A DNA stretch of 34,279 nt from Bacteroidota bacterium (GTDB taxonomy: Bacteria; Bacteroidota; Bacteroidia; Bacteroidales; WCHB1-69): the NCBI GenBank assembly GCA_009787115.1, contig WRGQ01000167.1:1-34279 (forward strand), read 5' to 3'. Shown here piece by piece: positions 29,101 to 34,279 of this stretch (its first letter is position 1; each line of letters starts with the position of its first letter). The position numbers and the translations under genes are program-made. The notes beneath the pieces are model-generated. The model ran no database searches. It worked only from the letters and a program-made list of their open reading frames with translations, and was not told where the DNA came from.

Positions 29101-31383
29101 AGTTTCCGGCGTTAATGCGAGAGGCAAAGCATTTCCGGTTATAGAAACGGCTTCAAGGTCGTTATTAAGAAGCGCAATAAGAGAGATATCATCTACATAA
29201 ATATTATTACCATAAACGGAAACGCCTTCAAAGATGATATATCTTTCTCCCGAAAAAACAGGAAGTGTGAAGGAATACTCATACCATCCGGCTGCCGTTA
29301 CAACAGGAGCAAGGGTTGTAAGTCTGTTAATGGTTCCGAGCAATGTGGCGCCGCTTAAGGTAGAAGTACTGCTAATATGGACATTAACTTTATCTGCAGC
29401 ACTTGACTGTCCAGCATCCCGATACATCCAGAATTTAAGTTTCAAAATTTGATTTTGTCTATCTATAGGGGGAGTAATTAATAATCCCGTATTTCCGGAA
29501 GAATAGTTATAAGAGTTATATTGCAACATACCGGCGCCTGAATGAGTGCTGCAAGTTGGGTTGCCTCCTGTTGTAACTCTTTGCCATGGCGAACTTGATG
29601 TACTTGTACTTGTCCAACAAGCAGGCGGGAAGGTTGTACCGTCGAAACTTTCCGAGAATGGGAATGTAGAAATTGTACAACTTAGCGGAGTAAAGGAACT
29701 GCCGGCGGTAGATGGATTATTAGTAGTAGCGCATATAGCGGCAACGCTCCATGTATATGGGATAGTTTGTAAACCGGTAATGGTTAATGTTGTATTTGAC
29801 GTATAATAAATTGTATTTGTGGTTCCGTTATTAATCGTTACCCGGTACGTTTGGGCATCGCCTGTCCATGAGAGCGTAACAGAATTAGGAGCGGGAACTG
29901 CAGTTAAATTTGTTGGGGCAGCGGCGTTGCAGGGAAGAGCAAAAGCCATACGAATAGCAGCAGCATAGCCCACATTACCGTCATAGATACTACCACCACT
30001 CTGAACCACATACAATATTTTGCCGGCAATTGATTCATAAGAAACTGCCACATTTTCAGCAGTAAGCTGATTTATACAAAGGATGTAGCGTTCTCCTGCT
30101 GCTAATGGGGTAGGAGGTATTGCCACAGTATTCCACCCCGGTGTTCTAAGCACCGCAAAACCTGATAATAGATCTGTGGTGTTATAGGTTAATGCGCCGG
30201 TCATTTTATAGAGTGAAAGGGTGTAAGGAAGTCCTGGTGTAGCGGTAGAGTTGAATCCAATAACTACTTGAGAAAGTGTTGTGGAAGCTGTTATTTCAAA
30301 AATATTTCCAAAAGAAAGCGCGTTACTGTTACTTCCAATTCCATTAGAAGTAGTCGTTACATTATCATACGCATATATGTTAGGTGTTCCTTGAAAAGTA
30401 GCATCAGCAGTATTGTTGGCAGGAGTGGCGTCGGGTTCGGTTTGTGTAACTGTGTAAGTCAGTGTATTTGTTCCTGTAGTCGGAAGTATGTTTCCTGTAG
30501 GGGTTAAGGTTACAGTGGTCAAAGGAGCGATGGAAGGTAGCGATGCAGTACCAAGAACCACATTATTACGTGTAACGGAAAGTTGTACATTGGTTTGGGG
30601 TAATAAACCAATATTTGCAACTTGTGCAGGAAATTTCGTTACAGGCATAGATGTCGGAACTTGAGTATAAGGGAATCTTGGAATAACTTCCAAATCGTTA
30701 TCATCTATTGTTCTAACCAAAATATCATCAACGGCGGTAAAGATTTGGTCATCGGAAGTAGAATAAAAGCCAAGATAATGGTTTCCTGTAGTTGTAGGTG
30801 TAAACACAACAGTTATTTTTGTCCAATCCAAATAATCTTCGGTGTAACTTGACCAAAGCGAGGTGGTCATACCTGCAACAGTCTGGGTAGTTCCGATTCT
30901 TACTTCCAACTCTTCATACCAGTCATATCCCTCCATGATTACCCAAAACTCTATGAGATATTTTGTACCTGCAGTAAGCGAAAAAGCGGACGTAATCATC
31001 CACGCATCATGAGGGGTGGAATTGTACGCAATATATGCAAATCTTGTTCCCGAATGGGGTGAAACATTGCCGTTCACTCCAACTATAGCTCCTCCGGATG
31101 TTCCCCATCTGGTTTTTCCTGCGGTTCCTCCGGATGCAGGGCTACTGACCCAACCTGAAGGGAGTGCACCGGCTCCATTTGCAGTTCCGCCTGTAGTTCC
31201 TTCAAAGCCATGAGAGAAGATTGTTGTGGCGCGTGGTGTAGACTCAAATGTTCCATCACTTCGCATTTCAGTAACAACCGGTTGCAATAGCAGCGAGTTG
31301 TTTCTCAATGATTTCGTTTGTTGTGCAAACACTGCACCAACTATAAGCAGCAATGCAACAAAAATAATTGTAATTTTTTTCAT
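26149..31383 (-). CDS. secreted 1744-aa T9SS cargo: two choice-of-anchor/cleaved-adhesin-like domains, FN3-like segment, tandem InlB-B-like repeats, C-terminal sorting domain
   Basis: Signal peptide MKKITIIFVALLLIVGAVFAQ; FSHGFEGTTGG...LPSGWV and FSESFDGTTFPPACW; repeated GYEIDKVLVDD...YAFLNVQEDHTIKV units; CTD LSIFDMYGRIVWQGIPQGNQIVLNVANGIYTVRV. Confidence 0.9.
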   Translation of the reverse strand: MKKITIIFVALLLIVGAVFAQQTKSLRNNSLLLQPVVTEMRSDGTFESTPRATTIFSHGFEGTTGGTANGAGALPSGWVSSPASGGTAGKTRWGTSGGAIVGVNGNVSPHSGTRFAYIAYNSTPHDAWMITSAFSLTAGTKYLIEFWVIMEGYDWYEELEVRIGTTQTVAGMTTSLWSSYTEDYLDWTKITVVFTPTTTGNHYLGFYSTSDDQIFTAVDDILVRTIDDNDLEVIPRFPYTQVPTSMPVTKFPAQVANIGLLPQTNVQLSVTRNNVVLGTASLPSIAPLTTVTLTPTGNILPTTGTNTLTYTVTQTEPDATPANNTADATFQGTPNIYAYDNVTTTSNGIGSNSNALSFGNIFEITASTTLSQVVIGFNSTATPGLPYTLSLYKMTGALTYNTTDLLSGFAVLRTPGWNTVAIPPTPLAAGERYILCINQLTAENVAVSYESIAGKILYVVQSGGSIYDGNVGYAAAIRMAFALPCNAAAPTNLTAVPAPNSVTLSWTGDAQTYRVTINNGTTNTIYYTSNTTLTITGLQTIPYTWSVAAICATTNNPSTAGSSFTPLSCTISTFPFSESFDGTTFPPACWTSTSTSSSPWQRVTTGGNPTCSTHSGAGMLQYNSYNYSSGNTGLLITPPIDRQNQILKLKFWMYRDAGQSSAADKVNVHISSTSTLSGATLLGTINRLTTLAPVVTAAGWYEYSFTLPVFSGERYIIFEGVSVYGNNIYVDDISLIALLNNDLEAVSITGNALPLALTPETYTVTVRNNGALTANSYIVKVMTEDNELLAQQTVTTTLATDATTTVPFQITFPRTMEGPLKIKGVVEYTGDQLLTNNTTSLLSLNVISFCSAKKTITGTISTPSGTATNENFPFGFSNNNSRAQSIYTAAELNMEPGTEITAISYNYVATTATAAPRSIRVRFAHTASSTLSGWIADSEFTTVYTGTVSVPATSPNVYELRIELSQPFVYTGGNLCIMTEKVYANNSNNSGVIAQRFPATGRTYSYANNTQIPTTIPNGTVYNYVPVTHFYTTKQFGLNPNNVLGTGAQIALNPTVITCDGNATATFSVANCYRITDVKIGGVSQGPVTSYEFTHVDATLPVITVETDLVHYNITATTGGNGIIDLLPGYITCQSSATCIIRPNFGYYTSELLVDDSPVIPPVNNLYTFLSGNTPHTIHAIFEPCPTFAIHYVIEGSGAVVYDNYPYNNPQGDIEICSGYNPEFDFVPSFGYEIEAVYVDGILNYLATSGHFMFINLHQNHQIRVVFRPIDYTIFASSGMYGSIEPAGYTIAPYGTTPHFDFIPFTGYEVDQVYIDNQPIGSMSSYDFVNISANHTIFVTFKRMALVIHLGWSDGGSLVPYGNTMVSTGTHSADVNVFYNDIQMISFAPEEGYKVSAVYVNGESYPNAISTGSYTFYYITQEQWLDVTFEKYTYPIKAQINDHGVISDEGITYVSHGEDKTYNFYALPGYEIIHVFVDGIDNGAAITSGTYTFLNIVASHTIDVITAPLIYKITATADEGSFITPSGQITVAYGEHQFFTFAPASGYEIDKVLVDDVPNGEAVQNGGYAFLNVQEDHTIKVISKLLRFNIKALAAPNGSIYPAGITELNYGEDITYTITPDENYKISFVLVNGDNMGSITTYTFAAVEADGTIEAFFAPSGGPVGINEPAIDGVNIYSHTNIVYIVNEKHLPISNLSIFDMYGRIVWQGIPQGNQIVLNVANGIYTVRVSANDTFTATKVNIQR
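26405..28250 (-). repeat. about 8 divergent tandem protein repeats of roughly 70-75 aa (InlB B-repeat-like)
   Basis: Recurrent pattern G-Y-E-[IV]-x-x-V-[FY]-V-D-[GD]...G-x-Y-x-F-x-N-[IV]-x-x-x-H-T-I in the translation. Confidence 0.8.
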
Positions 31384-31572
31384 AATAAATTGATTTTAGT
31401 TAATAATATTTTTTAGTTAATAATTTATACAAATATTAATACGCAAAAATACATTTTTTTCAATACGGAAGTGAAAGTGATTTTTTATGGATTATTTTTT
31501 GAGGATACTCCACAGTTATGAGTTAGAAAATAAAAAATCTTTGTTTCTGAAATTTTTATATCAAAATTTATA

Positions 31573-31580
31573 TATTTTTG
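31573..31580 (+). promoter_or_regulatory. putative -7 box (TATTTTTG) of the rpsL-rpsG operon
   Basis: tttataTATTTTTGcagccc, 61 nt upstream of the rpsL ATG; matches TAnnTTTG. Confidence 0.55.
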
Positions 31581-31640
31581 CAGCCCTCAAAAAAAGAGGG
31601 TCTTTTTATTGTAAAATTATAAAAATTAAAAAATAACGTA

Positions 31641-32039
31641 ATGCCAACAATTCAACAGTTAGTTAGAAAAGGAAGAAAACAGTTAACCTCAAAAAGTAAA
31701 TCAAGAGCATTGGATGCATGTCCGCAGAGACGTGGTGTTTGTTTGAGAGTTTATACTACAACTCCAAAAAAACCTAATTCTGCTATGCGTAAAGTAGCGA
31801 GAGTTCGTATGACCAACGGAAAAGAAGTAAACGCTTATATTCCGGGCGAAGGACACAACTTGCAGGAACACAGCATTGTATTGGTTAGAGGCGGTCGTGT
31901 GAAAGACCTTCCGGGCGTGCGTTATCACGTAGTTCGCGGTGCGTTAGACTCTGCCGGCGTGAACGGTCGTCTGCAAGGAAGAAGCAAATACGGCACAAAA
32001 CGTCCAAAGAAAAAAGCAGAAACAAGCGGCAAAAAGTAA
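31641..32039 (+). CDS. rpsL: 30S ribosomal protein uS12
   Basis: [89 protein letters not shown]. Confidence 0.98.
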   Translation: MPTIQQLVRKGRKQLTSKSKSRALDACPQRRGVCLRVYTTTPKKPNSAMRKVARVRMTNGKEVNAYIPGEGHNLQEHSIVLVRGGRVKDLPGVRYHVVRGALDSAGVNGRLQGRSKYGTKRPKKKAETSGKK

Positions 32040-32120
32040 TTATTTAAAGTTTAATATTTAAACAATCAGTCAAACAAATCTTTAAATATTAAATTTTAAA
32101 TCTTAAATATAAAACTGTTG

Positions 32121-32148
32121 CTTAGCCACCAAAATGGGTGAGACTAAG
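32121..32148 (+). ncRNA. hairpin in the rpsL-rpsG spacer, possible S7 autoregulatory element
   Basis: CTTAG-c-CACC-aaaatg-GGTG-aga-CTAAG: 5-bp plus 4-bp stems with a 1x3 internal loop. Confidence 0.4.
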
Positions 32149-32185
32149 AGTAAATATTAACCTTAAAAAATATTGAAGAAACCAA

Positions 32186-32653
32186 ATGAGAAAAGCAAAA
32201 CCAAAAAAACGGATTACCCTTCCCGATCCTAAATTTAATGATGTGTTAGTTACGAAATTTGTAAACAACCTTATGTTGGAAGGTAAAAAATCAACCGCAT
32301 TCGAAATTTTTTATGAATCAATGGATCTCATTGAACAGAAATTAAAAGAGAATCCTATTGACGTGTGGAAAAAAGCGTTGGCGAATATCACGCCTGCTTT
32401 GGAAGTAAAAAGTAGAAGAATTGGAGGCGCAACCTTCCAAATTCCTACGGAACTTCGCCCTGAAAGAAAAGAGTCGTTGGGTATCAAGAACATGATACTT
32501 TACGCTCGCAAACGTCATGAGAAAACGATGGCAGCAAAACTTTCCGCCGAAATTATGGCAGCCTACAAGGAAGAAGGCGCCGCATTTAAACGTAAAGAAG
32601 ATATCCACAGAATGGCAGAAGCAAACAAAGCATTCTCACATTTCAGATTTTAA
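32186..32653 (+). CDS. rpsG: 30S ribosomal protein uS7
   Basis: [87 protein letters not shown]. Confidence 0.98.
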   Translation: MRKAKPKKRITLPDPKFNDVLVTKFVNNLMLEGKKSTAFEIFYESMDLIEQKLKENPIDVWKKALANITPALEVKSRRIGGATFQIPTELRPERKESLGIKNMILYARKRHEKTMAAKLSAEIMAAYKEEGAAFKRKEDIHRMAEANKAFSHFRF

Positions 32654-32716
32654 TCCGATTCTACCTCAATGAGTATTGGCAGATATGATTTTTTGTAGAG
32701 TTTGTATTGATACCAA

Positions 32717-33253
32717 CTACTTTTTCACCACCGCTTTAATCGGGTTCAAAAACCTATCCAACAACCGCAAATCTTCCGTTATAATCTCCGCGCTGCCGGT
32801 CATCTCTTGGCTGAATACCAATTCTTTGCCGTAGTTTGTTGTTAGTTTTTCCGGAAACTCAACCTCCAGCATGTAGGCTTTTTGATTGTCGCCTACGGCT
32901 ACCGGAACTAACGAGATATTCGTGATTTGCACGCGCACCATGCCGAACTCCATGTAGGGATAATTGTCAAATTTTACGTTTACCATTTGTCCCTCTTTTA
33001 CTTTGCCTGCGCCTTGCGGGGGGAGCAAAATCTTGCCTACAATCTTTGTTTTTGCAATGGGAACAACCGTAACCAGTACTTCGCCGGCGTTGATGTTTTG
33101 GTTTTTCTGCCAATATTTAGTTAATGTAACCACGCCGTCCATTGGACTGACTAACAAATAAGTCTGCTCCCAACTTTTGATTTGCGTTTGCAGTTGGTGG
33201 TGTGCAGCATCTAATGTAATTTGCAGATTATTCAATTGTTCACTTATTAGTGG
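32717..33253 (-). pseudogene. C-terminal half of a HlyD-family secretion (membrane fusion) protein, 5'-truncated
   Basis: PLISEQLNNLQITLDAAHHQLQTQIKSWEQTYLLVSPMDGVVTLTKYWQKNQNINAGEVLVTVVPIAKTKIVGKILLPPQGAGKVKEGQMVNVKF. In-frame TGA at 33254..33256 and no lipoyl N-half or TM anchor upstream. Confidence 0.8.
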
Positions 33254-33377
33254 TCAAATAATCAACAAGAATAGAGCATGTATCATTGATACGAAAGTAC
33301 GGAATTTTTAGATATAATAACCAATTAATAACTTGGTTTGTGGATTCATCATGATCATCCGACAAAATTAATAACAT
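33240..33377 (-). pseudogene. N-terminal fragment of a GwsG-like ATP-grasp peptide maturase (grasp-with-spasm system)
   Basis: ORF read directly, below the track length cutoff: MLLILSDDHDESTNQVINWLLYLKIPYFRINDTCSILVDYLTTNK*. The 'DxSTNxVIxWLxYxxxPxxRIN' pattern fits what I recall of GwsG N-termini. Starts 17 nt after the upstream gene's stop. Confidence 0.65.
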
Positions 33378-33394
33378 AAATAAGTATGCTTTAT

Positions 33395-34279
33395 CTAATA
33401 TGTTATAAAAAATTCACTGGGAGTATTTTTTCTCTCTTCCAAAATAGGCAATCCCAAATTTGTACGATGTTTATTTACAAGGTCTTTATCAGGATTGGCG
33501 GCTTTGCCCTCATCATCCCACTCTCCATAATAACTGTATTTTGATCTTCCGCTTGTAATCATACATCTATCGTAAGTACGGGCATATTCTGTAGGTATCA
33601 ATCCATTCCCTTTCAATAATGCGTCTCGTTCTTTGGGTTCAAAATAGGTGAGCCAAAATTCAGGATATGCGGTAAAAATATGTCTGCCAATAACCCACGG
33701 TGCAAATGGATCAATAGTAAGAGGGTTTGTATATTCAGGATATTTCTCTAAAAGATCAACCAATTTTATCATGGTAATAGAATCAACATATTCCAAAATA
33801 TTTTTAGAACAATCCTTATGTTTCGGATAGTCGGTATTGTAGTATCGCGCAAATTGATCCATTGCAAATATCTCTTTTACTTCAATTAAAAGTTCTATTT
33901 CTCTTGCACTGTAATGATGCACATATTTTTCATTCAGTTCTTTTCTCTTTTGGTTATATAACAGTGTATCTTTTTCAAAATATTCTTTACGCTGTTCAAA
34001 TGCTTTAGCGCTCATTTTATTAAGAGCGAATGCCTTTTCATAATATTCAATAGATTTTTCCAATTTTCCCAATTTTGCTAATAAGTCGGCATAGCCAACA
34101 TAATGACTGCTGACATCAATATCTCTTATTTTAAATAAGGAATCATATTTTTCAAGTTTTTTTGTTAATTCATCCAAGTCTGTAACATTACGCCTCATAA
34201 ATGTAGAAGGTCCATTAATATCTTCCAATAGTTTGTAATATTGTTTTACATTTTCAGAAAGAATAAGTTCTTGCGAATA
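33395..34279 (-). CDS. TPR protein with DUF6624-like C-terminal domain (5' end beyond the window)
   Basis: Frame stays open to the window edge (YSQELILSENVKQYYKLLEDINGPST...). TPR-like HYVGYADLLAKLGKLEKSIEYYEKAFALN; C-terminal MDQFARYYN...ILEYVDSITMIKLVDLLEKYPEY...EYARTYDRCMITSGRSKYSYYGEW...VNKHRTNLGLPILEE. Confidence 0.7.
   Translation of the reverse strand, partial: YSQELILSENVKQYYKLLEDINGPSTFMRRNVTDLDELTKKLEKYDSLFKIRDIDVSSHYVGYADLLAKLGKLEKSIEYYEKAFALNKMSAKAFEQRKEYFEKDTLLYNQKRKELNEKYVHHYSAREIELLIEVKEIFAMDQFARYYNTDYPKHKDCSKNILEYVDSITMIKLVDLLEKYPEYTNPLTIDPFAPWVIGRHIFTAYPEFWLTYFEPKERDALLKGNGLIPTEYARTYDRCMITSGRSKYSYYGEWDDEGKAANPDKDLVNKHRTNLGLPILEERKNTPSEFFITY

Noticed and set aside
31584-31610. 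CCCTC-aaaaaaa-GAGGG-tcttttt in the rpsL leader as a terminator/attenuator
   Set aside because: Only a 5-bp stem. The predicted transcription start (about 7 nt after the TATTTTTG box) falls within the 5' arm, so the hairpin may not be transcribed in full.
33319-33338. AACCAA-ttaataac-TTGGTT inverted repeat between the DUF6624-like gene and the HlyD remnant
   Set aside because: Lies inside the GwsG-like reading frame (TNQVINWLLY) with no T-run; the coding explanation is sufficient.

Overview
Bacteroidetes-type chromosomal segment, judged from the TAnnTTTG-like promoters, a T9SS C-terminal sorting domain, DUF5689 lipoproteins and a TonB-dependent receptor-like protein. Housekeeping content: panC-panD, an SGNH-hydrolase-like gene, rpsU, a DUF151/UVR nuclease, lgt, lon, aspS, a Wzz/O-antigen-ligase-like pair, ribBA, and rpsL-rpsG. 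Accessory content: (i) a 1963-aa signal-peptide-less LRR/HhH/coiled-coil/Gly-rich mosaic protein with a 119-aa downstream partner; (ii) a TonB-receptor plus two paralogous DUF5689 lipoproteins, with a compact DUF5674 plus small helical protein cassette between the lipoproteins; (iii) a 1744-aa T9SS-sorted repeat protein. The most striking hidden signal is at the right end. A 45-codon ORF, too short for the supplied ORF track, sits at 33240..33377 (-): MLLILSDDHDESTNQVINWLLYLKIPYFRINDTCSILVDYLTTNK. It resembles the N-terminus of a grasp-with-spasm ATP-grasp peptide maturase (GwsG). It is joined almost directly to the C-terminal half of a HlyD-family exporter, which looks like the deletion scar of a RiPP cluster downstream of a TPR/DUF6624-like gene. 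The rpsL-rpsG spacer carries a compact hairpin that may be an S7 autoregulatory site, and fusA does not follow rpsG. All calls come from reading the sequence and from memory of protein families. No database search was run.
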